58,794 nt of DNA from an uncultured Alistipes sp. GTDB taxonomy: Bacteria; Bacteroidota; Bacteroidia; Bacteroidales; UBA932. Shown here piece after piece: positions 16,045-24,691 of this stretch. The stretch lies in the NCBI GenBank assembly GCA_900544175.1, contig UQUN01000016.1, positions 1-58,794 on the forward strand. The letters run 5' to 3'. The position numbers were made by a program, and so were the translations under genes. The notes beneath the pieces are model-generated. The model was not told where the DNA came from. It saw only the letters and a program-made list of their open reading frames with translations, and searched no databases. Each line of letters opens with the position of its first letter. The first letter of the stretch is position 1.

Positions 16045-18408
16045 ATGTTTGAAAGATATAATGATTTCGCATCCGAATATGAAGTTGCGATACCTATAAT
16101 ACAGCGGGATTATGTACAGGGTGCAGACGCCAACTTTGAGAAACGTGACAGATTTTTGGCATCTATTTTTGATGCACTTTTGTCTAATGGCCGGCTGGAG
16201 ATAGATTTTATATACGGTTCATCAGATAGGAAAGATGATGAGAAAATCTTTCAACCTGTTGATGGTCAGCAGCGTCTGACAACGCTTGCGCTGATAGGCT
16301 GGCTTCTTAATCAGAAAGTTGATATGCGGTATGCTGATAAGTTGAAACCACTGACCTATACAGCCCGTCCTTCTACAGAACAGTTTTGTATGGGATTGTT
16401 CTCTTACCGTCTTCCAGAAGGATATGGGACGATATCTGATCATATCAAGAAAGTCCCCGGTTGGTTTTCTGAGAGATGGCTTTTAGATCCATCCGTAGTG
16501 GCGATGCTGCAGTTGCTTGACCGGGCAGACTGTATGTTGCGAGAAGATAAGTATACTGGTAAACTGGAGGATATGGCAGTGTGCTTCTTTGAAGAAAATC
16601 CCGTAGTGTTTGAATACATGGATATGGAGGAGCTGAGTCTGGATGATGATTTGTATATAAAAATGAATTCCAGGGGGAAATTACTTACTGAGTTTGAAAA
16701 TTGGAAAGCGGAATTCGAAGGCTTCTTGAAAGCGAGGTTCCCCGAGGCATGCTACCAGTACCGTTCTGTTCCGTATAATCCGAGTCCTACCTATTTGCAG
16801 TACTTTGAGTATGCTGTAGAACATGATTGGTGTGACGTATTTTGGCCGATAGCCTATGGCCGTTGGAAAAGTTTGTCGGACAATGAGCGCAGCAGGGTGA
16901 TATATCCCCGGATAGACGAGTTCTTTATGAATCTTGTGGACTATGTGTCCGGATTTGTGTATTTCTCATCATTACCGGACGTTGAGGCTGAGGCTAAAAA
17001 GAAAGGAGTCAAGGAAATCAGGGCACTGTATGACCGTGATAGGAACATATCACGGATGGCGGTGTATGAGAAGGAAGAGAATGTAATAAAGTTGTTCCGC
17101 ATATTGGATTTGCTGGTGGATATATGGAAGAAATATGGCGGATTCCACCCGTTTTTCGAACAGCTATTTGTTTCTACGGAGTCTTTGGATAGATTGCATA
17201 CATTTAAGGTCAATCTTTTTGATGCTCCATCAGTGGACTTGGTGATGTTGTGTCTGGAAGGAAAGCTACAGACTGTCACAGAGATAGAGTTGTGGGCAGT
17301 ATTTGAATGGCTGCTTGATCATCCTGACTGTATTGCCGGAGAAGATAATTATGGCAGTATGTTGGATTTCCTGCGGATAATTATGGGCTGGTCGCGAGGA
17401 AAACGCCAGCGTCTTACTTATGGACTGCGGGTCAATACCAATCTCCGTTTGTCAGATTATTACGAGGCGGCTCAGATTATTAGAGCATTGTCGGCTTCTC
17501 CGGACTTGTTTGCGGCTCTTGGTACCATAACATTTACTTCCTTGGCAGCTGAACGGGACAAAGCTGCATTTTATGGCACAGAACGGTATGATGCAGTCCG
17601 TGAATTGTCCACTTGTCCAGAACTGTATTACTGTTTCAATCTTCTGATCCCATCGCTGAGAGAGGCCGATGATATATCTGCGTACATTGACCGTTTCTAC
17701 GAGTTTGTCTCAATGGATGATCTGAGGCGTATACAGGTGTTGAATTCTTATGGATTTGAAGGTGTCTGCCCAATGTACAATCATTATTTCTACGGAGTTG
17801 GTGGGAAGTGGAATTACATTTTTACAGTTCCAACCTCTGATAGAGGATATGATAAGACGATAAGAGCCTTTACTGCTTGGATGAAGAATGAGCCAATAAT
17901 GTCTTTTACAATTGATCGGATGGCGTATTATATAGACAAGTATCCTGAGTTTGTTGCATCCCGATATAATCATAAGTATCAAGGAAATCCGTGCCATTAT
18001 TTTATACACAACGGAGGGGATGAGTTTAGGGTATGGGCGGTTAAGACTTTTAGCACTCAGCCGATAAGAGGATATAATGTAGATCCTTATGGTTATACTG
18101 TGGAAAAATTGTATAAAGGAAAGTATTGTCTGGTGGCGGAAAGTGATAATTCTGCTCACGGTCAGTTGTGGATAGGCGACGGCTTGACGATGGAATGTGT
18201 ATCTGAAGGTTGGGAAATCTCAGTGCGGAACAGTGAGCGTATCATAGCTAAAAATTTTATGTCAAGGTTTTGCGACAAGGATGGGATATCGGATGATTCT
18301 GAGTATATTGATGTTGCTGGAAAGTTCAGATTTACCGGTAGAATCTTGCTTAATATGGATGGGCTAGATCGTATTCAGACAGCCTTGGCTTTTCTGGAAC
18401 AGCTCTAA
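16045..18408 (+). CDS. DUF262 protein without recognisable HNH domain
   Basis: 787 residues. The N-terminal DUF262 domain has IPIIQRDYVQG (about 16) and FQPVDGQQRLTTLALIGWLL (about 72). It has a long alpha-helical middle and a C-terminal beta-rich part (about 600-787) ending in an FRFTGRILLNMDGLDRIQTA segment. I see no EHIxP or other HNH motif, unlike its neighbour, so nuclease action probably depends on the upstream partner while this subunit supplies sensing or NTP hydrolysis. It starts 2 nt after the previous stop and is followed by a strong terminator. Confidence 0.85.
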   Translation: MFERYNDFASEYEVAIPIIQRDYVQGADANFEKRDRFLASIFDALLSNGRLEIDFIYGSSDRKDDEKIFQPVDGQQRLTTLALIGWLLNQKVDMRYADKLKPLTYTARPSTEQFCMGLFSYRLPEGYGTISDHIKKVPGWFSERWLLDPSVVAMLQLLDRADCMLREDKYTGKLEDMAVCFFEENPVVFEYMDMEELSLDDDLYIKMNSRGKLLTEFENWKAEFEGFLKARFPEACYQYRSVPYNPSPTYLQYFEYAVEHDWCDVFWPIAYGRWKSLSDNERSRVIYPRIDEFFMNLVDYVSGFVYFSSLPDVEAEAKKKGVKEIRALYDRDRNISRMAVYEKEENVIKLFRILDLLVDIWKKYGGFHPFFEQLFVSTESLDRLHTFKVNLFDAPSVDLVMLCLEGKLQTVTEIELWAVFEWLLDHPDCIAGEDNYGSMLDFLRIIMGWSRGKRQRLTYGLRVNTNLRLSDYYEAAQIIRALSASPDLFAALGTITFTSLAAERDKAAFYGTERYDAVRELSTCPELYYCFNLLIPSLREADDISAYIDRFYEFVSMDDLRRIQVLNSYGFEGVCPMYNHYFYGVGGKWNYIFTVPTSDRGYDKTIRAFTAWMKNEPIMSFTIDRMAYYIDKYPEFVASRYNHKYQGNPCHYFIHNGGDEFRVWAVKTFSTQPIRGYNVDPYGYTVEKLYKGKYCLVAESDNSAHGQLWIGDGLTMECVSEGWEISVRNSERIIAKNFMSRFCDKDGISDDSEYIDVAGKFRFTGRILLNMDGLDRIQTALAFLEQL

Positions 18409-18442
18409 GCTGCTTATGGTTGTGGTCTGAGCGATTAGGGAT

Positions 18443-18474
18443 ATCCGCATGTTTTTAGAGCATGCGGATTTTTT
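18443..18474 (+). terminator. Rho-independent terminator after the DUF262 pair
   Basis: Stem ATCCGCATG / CATGCGGAT (18443-18451, 18461-18469) with a 9-nt loop and a run of T to 18474. It ends the glycosylase/DUF262 unit and lies just before the operator of the next gene. Confidence 0.85.
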
Positions 18475-18478
18475 ATAT

Positions 18479-18517
18479 CCTGAGTCATAATCCGGCATAA
18501 GCTGGTCCTACTTTTGC
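18479..18517 (+). promoter_or_regulatory. Shared dyad operator and promoter, leucine-rich-repeat gene
   Basis: Half-sites CCTGAGTC (18479-18486) and GGCATAAG (18494-18501) with 7 bp between, then 7 bp and the -7 box TACTTTTGC (18509-18517). The right half is perfect and the left half weaker. Same geometry as six other sites. Confidence 0.65.
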
Positions 18518-18540
18518 GTTAAGCTAAATATGATAGTTAT

Positions 18541-19350
18541 ATGAAGTTGGAAGATTTGGACATCTGGAGTAGTAATAAGGCAGCAGATATTGTCTTCGAT
18601 GTTTGCATTCGTCATAAGTTGAGGTTTTTCGGATTTGAGATTCTGGCAGCTCCCGAACACTGTTTCATGATAGATTGGGGCGATGGCACAAAGTATATAT
18701 GCCAAGGTGAGGGGGAGTGGAGATATTTTTCTTATGATTATCATGAAAATGAAAACATATGCGAGTACCGTGTGTCGATTTATGCGGATGCCGGCTGTGA
18801 GATTCTCGGGCTGGACCTGACATACACTGATATTTATGAACGCTATGTGTCTCATTTGGATACGAGCCGTTGTCTTTCTTTACGTGAGTTGCGGATTGAA
18901 GACGGTCCGGCCTTGGACTTGAGCTATAACCGACATTTGAAAGTGTTGCGCTGTGAGCTGCCTTTGTTCGACAATTTGAATATAGGATCAAATGTGGAGT
19001 TGGAAGAACTTTATATTCGTGGTTCTGGTCGCAATATGAAATTCTTAGATGTGTCCGGTTGTCCGAATTTGAAAGCGTTGACGTGTCAGACGATGGATAT
19101 TGAGCGCCTGTATTTGGAAAGTAATACGGAATTGGAGGAACTCGATGTAAATGGGTGTTACAATCTGAAGTCGTTAGATTTGTCCGTGTGTCGGAAACTC
19201 CGTCATTTGGATTGCAGTGGCTGTACGGCTTTGACTGAAATCAAGTTGCCTGACCCGACGGTCTTGGAGTATGTTCTTTATGACGATTCCGGCATAATCG
19301 GCAGAAGGGAGGACTGGTTCCTAAAATGTTTGTTGAAGCAGAAAAAATAA
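18541..19350 (+). CDS. Cytosolic leucine-rich-repeat protein 1
   Basis: 269 residues without signal peptide. The N-terminal half has a PKD-like strand pattern including HCFMIDWGDGTKY and CEILGLDL. From about residue 110, repeats of the form LxxLxCxxxxLxxLDVSxCxxL (HLKVLRCEL, LKALTCQTM, LDVNGCYNLKSL, LRHLDCSGC) form a leucine-rich repeat. It is probably a binding protein of unknown partner. It is paralogous to the protein at 20186. Its promoter carries the shared dyad, which places it in the putative stress regulon even though its role is unknown. Confidence 0.75.
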   Translation: MKLEDLDIWSSNKAADIVFDVCIRHKLRFFGFEILAAPEHCFMIDWGDGTKYICQGEGEWRYFSYDYHENENICEYRVSIYADAGCEILGLDLTYTDIYERYVSHLDTSRCLSLRELRIEDGPALDLSYNRHLKVLRCELPLFDNLNIGSNVELEELYIRGSGRNMKFLDVSGCPNLKALTCQTMDIERLYLESNTELEELDVNGCYNLKSLDLSVCRKLRHLDCSGCTALTEIKLPDPTVLEYVLYDDSGIIGRREDWFLKCLLKQKK

Positions 19351-19365
19351 ACCGGATATTTTCCA

Positions 19366-19404
19366 CATGAGCTTTAATCTGGCTTAAGTGCGGAGTAATT
19401 TTGC
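19366..19404 (+). promoter_or_regulatory. Shared dyad operator and promoter, DIP1984 gene
   Basis: Half-sites CATGAGCT (19366-19373) and GGCTTAAG (19381-19388), 7 bp spacer, then 7 bp and TAATTTTGC (19396-19404). The following leader (TCAAATGATAAAA then AAAGGAGG) nearly repeats that of the FtsK-like gene. Confidence 0.75.
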
Positions 19405-19434
19405 AGTCAAATGATAAAAACAAAGGAGGCCAAT

Positions 19435-19896
19435 ATGAAATTAGCAGAGGCATTATCGGTCAGAAAAGACCTACAGAACAAGATTGACCAGCTGGAGGAC
19501 CGGCTCAAATCTATTGTGAAAATACAGGAGGGCGACGAGCCGGACGAGGCTGCGGAGGATCTGTTGTCGGAACTTCAGAACGCGTCAGTACAGCTGGAGG
19601 ATGTTATCTACAGAGTCAACCGGACCAATCTTCACGCAGTCATGGACGGAGTGCCGATTACCAAGCTGATTGCTAGGAAGGATGTCCTGACGAGGGAAGT
19701 AGGTATTTTGCGCAATGTGCTGAAAGTAGCTTCGGCACAGGAGAGCAGATACAGCCGTAATGAGATAAAGTACGTCAGGACGATAGATACGGCGGAACTG
19801 CGGAAGAAGGTGGACAGGCTGTCAGCCGAATTGCGGAGGGTGGATCTTCGAATTCAGGAAGCCAACTGGATGTTCGAGCTTGAACCGTGTGACTGA
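19435..19896 (+). CDS. DIP1984 family protein (septicolysin-like)
   Basis: 153 residues from the ATG at 19435, fixed by AAAGGAGG at 19421-19428. The whole protein follows the DIP1984 pattern: MKLAEALSVRKDLQNKI, VKIQEGDEPDE, VNRTN, then SRNEIKYVRTIDTAELRKKV and VDLRIQEANW. It is predicted as two long antiparallel coiled coils. The family is called septicolysin in some annotations, but its function is not established. The promoter carries the shared dyad, linking it to dprA, ftsK-like and rtcB genes. Confidence 0.92.
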   Translation: MKLAEALSVRKDLQNKIDQLEDRLKSIVKIQEGDEPDEAAEDLLSELQNASVQLEDVIYRVNRTNLHAVMDGVPITKLIARKDVLTREVGILRNVLKVASAQESRYSRNEIKYVRTIDTAELRKKVDRLSAELRRVDLRIQEANWMFELEPCD

Positions 19897-20185
19897 CAAT
19901 TGACAGGCATTACAAAAGGGTAGTATCATTTCAGGGCGAGTGTAGTCCTGTGTCAAGGTAAAATCTTGTATGCGGGGAAGAGCATGGGGTAAAGAGCTAT
20001 CGGCGGGAACCGAGAGCAGTGCCGTAGAACTTTAGTTTTCATTTCCAGCATCAATGCTTTCAATGGCGTCAAGGTGCAGAGCGCAAGGCCGATAAGAGCC
20101 AATTTTAAGAATTATTACCGAATACTGACTGTAATGATACGAGGGTGGGAACGGGGATTTTTTAGAAATTCAAGCAATGTAAATT
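19897..20185. other. Intergenic stretch, no gene recognised
   Basis: 289 bp with no good reading frame. A local GC-rich segment around 19985-20030 can fold (TCGG-N6-CCGA and nearby pairings). It may be a leader or an RNA element of the following gene, but I see no known riboswitch or promoter match and no copy of the shared dyad. Confidence 0.35.
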
Positions 20186-21445
20186 ATGAATAATGAGGTG
20201 TATTTAGATTATGAAGGATTCGGTCCTTATTTGCAAGTATATGTTACGCCCGGATGTGGCTGGACTGTGGAATGGGGAGATCTCGTGGAGCACTATACCG
20301 GCACGGGGGATTGGCAGCATATCAGTCATGGTGGTTCTCCATGTCGCTGTGTACATATCTTTGCGGAGGACTGTGGCGAAATTATTGGAATTGATGCCGG
20401 GGGATCAATTTGGTCTACATGTTCGTGGAGTAAGATTGATGTATCGCGTTGTCCCTCTTTGAGGTATTTTAGGAATAATAGAGCCGAGGCTCTGGATGTG
20501 TCATGTAATCCATTGTTGAAAGAGTTGGACTGTCAAAATGGAACGTTCGGGACATTGGATCTCTCCGCCAATCCGGAGTTGGAGAAGCTGACGTGCAATT
20601 GGTGTAAAGACTTGACCGAGTTGAATCTGTCGCGAAACCTTGCCTTGCGCGAATTGAATATCTGTTTTTCCGCGATAAAGAGGCTCGGACTGCATAACCG
20701 TTCTGTCTTGCAATCGGTTGTTATGGAAGATGTTGAATTGGATGAGCGCTCCGAGAAATATCTGCTTCAGATATTGGAGCGTAATGGCGGTGAAGTCAGA
20801 AAAAATTGTATGATTTTTAATGGTCCGATGAACATTATACAAAAACTGGAAGACCTTGGGGTTATGGCGTCAGGGCATTTTGCTCAGGAAGACACTGAGT
20901 TGTCGTGGGTGCTGACACATGCAGGAGAGCTGATGATAGTCGGGAATGGCAGTATGGACTTGTTTGTTGATGATTTTGATTACCGGATAGATGCTACCGA
21001 TTATGAAGGACATGCGTTTTATTATCCGATCAGGTGTTCTTATCCGTGGTTCGCTTATCATGATCAGATCAAGGTAGTACGGATAGGAGAAGGTATAAGC
21101 AGTGTAGGATACGAATCATTTATGCGTTATGAGAGCTTGGAGGCAGTAATATTCCCCCAAAGCCTGATGTCTATACGTTCTATGGCATTTTATGGTTGCA
21201 ATAGCCTTCGGTCCATTGAGATTCCGAGCAACGTAACTGATATTGACTGGGCATTTGATGGTTGTGATGGCATTTCCTCTTTGATACTTCACTATGACGC
21301 CCCGGCTGATTTATCGCCGGAGTTAGTGGGCCGGCTGCCAATATCAGACAGAATCACGCTTCACGTACCCGTCGGGACGGGCGATGTATACCGTCATCAC
21401 CCTAAATTCTCGAAAGCTAAGGAAATTATCGACGATGTACGTTGA
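20186..21445 (+). CDS. Cytosolic leucine-rich-repeat protein 2, BspA-like C-terminus
   Basis: 419 residues without signal peptide. The N-terminus (LQVYVTPGCGWTVEWGD ... CGEIIGIDAGG) parallels the 18541 protein, followed by repeats LDVSCNPLLKELDCQNG, LDLSANPELEKLTCN and LNLSRNLALRELNI. The C-terminal third switches to BspA/TpLRR-type repeats: IKVVRIGEGISSVGYESF, LEAVIFPQSLMSIRSMAF and LRSIEIPSNVTDI. BspA-type repeats are common in adhesins, but nothing here directs export. It is a probable duplicate of the 18541 gene with an added repeat block; no shared dyad lies upstream. Confidence 0.75.
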   Translation: MNNEVYLDYEGFGPYLQVYVTPGCGWTVEWGDLVEHYTGTGDWQHISHGGSPCRCVHIFAEDCGEIIGIDAGGSIWSTCSWSKIDVSRCPSLRYFRNNRAEALDVSCNPLLKELDCQNGTFGTLDLSANPELEKLTCNWCKDLTELNLSRNLALRELNICFSAIKRLGLHNRSVLQSVVMEDVELDERSEKYLLQILERNGGEVRKNCMIFNGPMNIIQKLEDLGVMASGHFAQEDTELSWVLTHAGELMIVGNGSMDLFVDDFDYRIDATDYEGHAFYYPIRCSYPWFAYHDQIKVVRIGEGISSVGYESFMRYESLEAVIFPQSLMSIRSMAFYGCNSLRSIEIPSNVTDIDWAFDGCDGISSLILHYDAPADLSPELVGRLPISDRITLHVPVGTGDVYRHHPKFSKAKEIIDDVR

Positions 21446-21799
21446 TAGCACACCTGACTGATGACGGGAGAATCTGCGGCGGGATTTCGGGTTCATATCG
21501 TCTTATCTGCGGGATGTGCGGGTATCGGTGTTTTAGACAGTCGCTTGATTATCATTATGTTACGGATTTTAGGGATGGATTTCGAGGTCTTGTGAGGCGG
21601 TGAAATCCATTGGATGTGTGACGAATACATTGATTAACAGTATTTTGGCAAATAAAGCGATGTCCGTACTTCCCGTTTGTCGTAACCGTAAAATTTTTGC
21701 AGTCTTTGGGACGATTTAAATTTACCTGTATTTAGATTGGAACAGTTTACATATCCGCCGACCGGGTAAATTATTCCTGATATTTTCGGATATTTTACA
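21446..21799. other. Intergenic stretch, no gene recognised
   Basis: About 350 bp before the next operator. No reading frame above about 40 codons looks coding. TAAAATTTTTGC near 21685 resembles a -7 box with wrong spacing. I see nothing else in it. Confidence 0.35.
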
Positions 21800-21838
21800 C
21801 TTGTGCTGCTTTTTGGCTTAACCTGCCCTTAGTTTTGT
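21800..21838 (+). promoter_or_regulatory. Shared dyad operator and promoter, RNA methyltransferase operon
   Basis: Half-sites CTTGTGCT (21800-21807) and GGCTTAAC (21815-21822), then 7 bp and TAGTTTTGT (21830-21838). Both halves have one mismatch to the dyad. Confidence 0.7.
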
Positions 21839-21862
21839 CCCCAGAACAAAAGCAAAATAGTT

Positions 21863-22396
21863 ATGGAAACTAAAGAGCAGGAAGTATTGCACGGCAAGTG
21901 CAGGAAGAATTATCCAAATGTAGTTGTCCCTCAGCGCGGCAGGGGCTTTTTCGGTATCGGCATAGAGTATCCTATTACAGCCAAGAACGTGGGTACGTTG
22001 TGGCGTTCCGCCCACATCATGGGAGCAGACTTCATGTTCGTCATAGGGCGGCGTTATACAAAAGTGGCTACGGACACTCTCAAGAGCTGGAGGCATATAC
22101 CGTTGTTCGAATACGAGAATTTCGGGCATTTCTACAAGGCTATGCCCAAGGATGCTGAACTGGTCGGTGTGGAACTGGACTCGCGCAGTGTGCCGCTTAC
22201 ATCGTACAGCCATCCGCAAAGGGCTGTATATCTGCTCGGTGCGGAGGATAAGGGACTGTCCGCCGAGGCGTTGGAGCATTGTACGGATGTGGTGCAGATT
22301 CCCGGGGAGTATTCGCTGAACGTGTCGGCGGCGGGCAGTATCGTGCTGTATGACCGTCTGCTTAAAAATGGAAGTTTCGGGACAGTATTGCAGTGA
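21863..22396 (+). CDS. SPOUT/TrmH-type RNA 2'-O-methyltransferase
   Basis: 177 residues. It carries the three SpoU motifs: ITAKNVGTLWRSAHIMGAD (motif 1), RAVYLLGAEDKGLS (motif 2) and VVQIPGEYSLNVSAAGSIVLYDRLL (motif 3, with Ser-Leu-Asn in the knot). It methylates ribose in tRNA or rRNA using S-adenosylmethionine; the exact target is not readable. It is first of two genes behind a shared-dyad promoter, 6 nt before a phosphoesterase gene. RNA modification in this set fits with RtcB, an RNA repair ligase. Confidence 0.92.
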   Translation: METKEQEVLHGKCRKNYPNVVVPQRGRGFFGIGIEYPITAKNVGTLWRSAHIMGADFMFVIGRRYTKVATDTLKSWRHIPLFEYENFGHFYKAMPKDAELVGVELDSRSVPLTSYSHPQRAVYLLGAEDKGLSAEALEHCTDVVQIPGEYSLNVSAAGSIVLYDRLLKNGSFGTVLQ

Positions 22397-22402
22397 GATA
22401 TT

Positions 22403-23002
22403 ATGATAAGGACGATTCTATGTCTGTCGGACACGCACAACCGGCACCGCAGTCTCAGCAATCTGCCTCAGGCCGACGTACTGGTGCATTGTGGAGACTT
22501 TACTGAGTACGGGACAGAGGCGGAGGCTCTGGATTTTCTCAACTGGTTCTGCGATCAGCCCTACCGGTACAAGCTGTTTACGGTGGGCAATCATGACGTG
22601 TGTCTTTACGGCGGTGGTGTTGAGGGGCTGGACGGGAACTGTTATTTCCTGTCCGGCAATGGCGTAACGCTTGACGGTGTGCATTTCCACGGTCTGCCGT
22701 TTTTTATCGAGGGGCTTGAAAGTCACAGTGTGCAGGCAGTCCCGTCCGGTGTGGACGTGCTTATCTCGCATCAGCCTCCATTCGGTGTGCTGGACGAGGC
22801 CGGTGAGTCCGGCAAGGTTTATCATTATGGCAGTGAGAGTCTTGCTCAGAGGATACATGAGGTCCGTCCGTCTTATTGTCTCTTCGGCCATGTCCATGCG
22901 GGGTACGGCATGACGGAGAAGGACGGAACTGTCTATGTCAATGCGGCTCTCATGCAGGACGGCGGACGGTTGAATGAAGCGCTCCTCGTGCGGATAGATT
23001 AG
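22403..23002 (+). CDS. Calcineurin-like metallophosphoesterase
   Basis: 199 residues. Metal-binding motifs are in order: LSDTHNRH (D-x-H, residue about 9), LVHCGDFTEY (GD), FTVGNHD (GNHD), LISHQPPFG and FGHVHAG (GHxH). It most resembles the small soluble group that hydrolyses phosphodiesters such as cyclic nucleotides or nucleic-acid ends. It is co-transcribed with the SPOUT methyltransferase (6-nt gap), so under the shared-dyad promoter. The substrate is unknown; RNA-end processing would fit the context. Confidence 0.9.
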   Translation: MIRTILCLSDTHNRHRSLSNLPQADVLVHCGDFTEYGTEAEALDFLNWFCDQPYRYKLFTVGNHDVCLYGGGVEGLDGNCYFLSGNGVTLDGVHFHGLPFFIEGLESHSVQAVPSGVDVLISHQPPFGVLDEAGESGKVYHYGSESLAQRIHEVRPSYCLFGHVHAGYGMTEKDGTVYVNAALMQDGGRLNEALLVRID

Positions 23003-23022
23003 GCATGTAGTCATTTTCGCGC

Positions 23023-23061
23023 CATGGGCCTTAATTTGGCATAAGTTCGGTCTAATTTTGT
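23023..23061 (+). promoter_or_regulatory. Shared dyad operator and promoter, FtsK-like gene
   Basis: Half-sites CATGGGCC (23023-23030) and GGCATAAG (23038-23045), then 7 bp and TAATTTTGT (23053-23061). A strong AAAGGAGG site precedes the ATG at 23091. Confidence 0.75.
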
Positions 23062-23090
23062 GGTCAAATGATAAAATAAAGGAGGCAAAT

Positions 23091-24686
23091 ATGAAATCAG
23101 AAGAAAATAATATCGTGGAAGTGAGGGGCGAAGACCCTGAGGATTTTTCTGCGGCTCTGTCGGATGAGCAGTGGAAGATCAGATATGACCCTAAGCTGAG
23201 TATGCCCGATTACCGGATGCCGGATCTTTCTCTGTTGAAGGATTATTCGGAGCAAGTCTATGAGGTATCGAAGGAAGAGCTGGAAAGGAACTATTATCGA
23301 ATCATTTCTGTCCTAAGGGGTTATAAGATAGGTGTGTCCACAATATCGGCCCGGGTGGGGCCTACGGTGACGGTATATGAAGTAGTGCCTGCTCCTGGAG
23401 TGCGTGTGGCCCGAATCATGAAGTTACAGTACGATATTGCCTTTTCCCTGGCAGTCAGTGGGGCTAGGGTTGTTGACCTGCCGTATGCGAATGCTATAGG
23501 AATAGAGATTCCGAATGAGACGCCAAGCATAGTGCCGATGCGTTCGATTCTGGTAGATCCCAAGTTCAGTGCCTCGGAATACGACTTGCCGGTGGTGATA
23601 GGGCGGACCTTCTCTGACGAGGTGATATCTTTTGACCTTACGAAGATGCCGCACCTGCTGGTGGCCGGAGCGACCGGACAGGGCAAGTCCGTGGGCCTTA
23701 ACGCCATTATCACATCTTTGCTTTACCACAAGCATCCGGCGGAACTGAGATTCGTGCTGGTGGACCCCAAAAGGGTGGAGCTGTCGTTGTATTCACCGTT
23801 GGAGAAGCACTATCTGGCCAAGCTGCCGGACGCAGAGGATGCCATTATTACAGAGACCAAGCAGGTGGTCTACACCCTCCGCTCACTGTGCAAGTTGATG
23901 GACCACCGGTATGACCTGCTGAAGGCGGCATCCGTCCGTACTATAAAGGAGTACAACGAGAAGTTCCTGTCCCGTAAGCTGAATCCCTACAAGGGGCACG
24001 AGTTCATGCCCTATATCGTGGTGATAATCGACGAGTTCGCTGATCTGCTTATGACCGCGGGCCGTGAGGTTGAAGAGCCCATAGCCCGTCTGGCGCAGCT
24101 GGCAAGGGCCATCGGTATCCATTTGGTGATAGCCACCCAGCGTCCTACGGCCAACGTCATTACCGGAACCATCAAGGCCAACTTTCCTGCCCGTATCGCA
24201 TTCCGTGTGATGTCCACTGTTGACTCGAAGACCATTCTGGACCAGACCGGCGCCAATCAGCTGGTGGGCCGCGGCGACATGCTCATCTCCATCGGCAGCA
24301 GCGAGCCCGTGCGCGTGCAGTGCGCCTTCATCGATACGCCCGAGGTGGAGAATGTGGTCAATTTCATATCGGCCCAGGCCGGTTTCGGGGGTGCATATCA
24401 GCTGCCTGAGTGTGACTTGGAGGATGGTGAGGACGGCCCGGTGAAGAAGCTTTCCGGCGATGCCAGAGACGACCTGTTCAAAGAGGCGGCGAGACTGATA
24501 GTCCGCGAGCAGAGAGGCTCCACATCCCTTATCCAGAGAAAGCTTAGTCTTGGGTACAACCGTGCCGGCCGCATCATGGACCAGTTGGAGGATGCCGGCA
24601 TAGTCGGTCCTTCCGAGGGCAGCAAACCCCGTCAGGTACGCATCACCAGCCTTGAGTCCCTGGACGAACTGCTCTCAACTTTATGA
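23091..24686 (+). CDS. FtsK/SpoIIIE-type DNA translocase lacking membrane domain
   Basis: 531 residues from the ATG at 23091. It has the FtsK alpha domain (YYRIISVLRGYKIGVSTISARVGPTVTVYEV), a RecA-like motor with Walker A GATGQGKS (about 192) and Walker B VVIIDEFADLL (about 310), the IATQRP motif, and a C-terminal winged-helix gamma domain (REQRGSTSLIQRKLSLGYNRAGRIMDQLEDAGI) that would read KOPS-like signals. No transmembrane helix exists, unlike divisome FtsK, so it is a soluble DNA pump rather than the division protein. The promoter carries the shared dyad. It likely helps move or resolve DNA under stress, which is an inference. Confidence 0.92.
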   Translation: MKSEENNIVEVRGEDPEDFSAALSDEQWKIRYDPKLSMPDYRMPDLSLLKDYSEQVYEVSKEELERNYYRIISVLRGYKIGVSTISARVGPTVTVYEVVPAPGVRVARIMKLQYDIAFSLAVSGARVVDLPYANAIGIEIPNETPSIVPMRSILVDPKFSASEYDLPVVIGRTFSDEVISFDLTKMPHLLVAGATGQGKSVGLNAIITSLLYHKHPAELRFVLVDPKRVELSLYSPLEKHYLAKLPDAEDAIITETKQVVYTLRSLCKLMDHRYDLLKAASVRTIKEYNEKFLSRKLNPYKGHEFMPYIVVIIDEFADLLMTAGREVEEPIARLAQLARAIGIHLVIATQRPTANVITGTIKANFPARIAFRVMSTVDSKTILDQTGANQLVGRGDMLISIGSSEPVRVQCAFIDTPEVENVVNFISAQAGFGGAYQLPECDLEDGEDGPVKKLSGDARDDLFKEAARLIVREQRGSTSLIQRKLSLGYNRAGRIMDQLEDAGIVGPSEGSKPRQVRITSLESLDELLSTL

Positions 24687-24691
24687 TTTGC

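Noticed and set aside
19897..20185. Riboswitch or known structured RNA before LRR protein 2
   Set aside because: Some local pairing is possible, but no known riboswitch core or conserved motif could be recognised.
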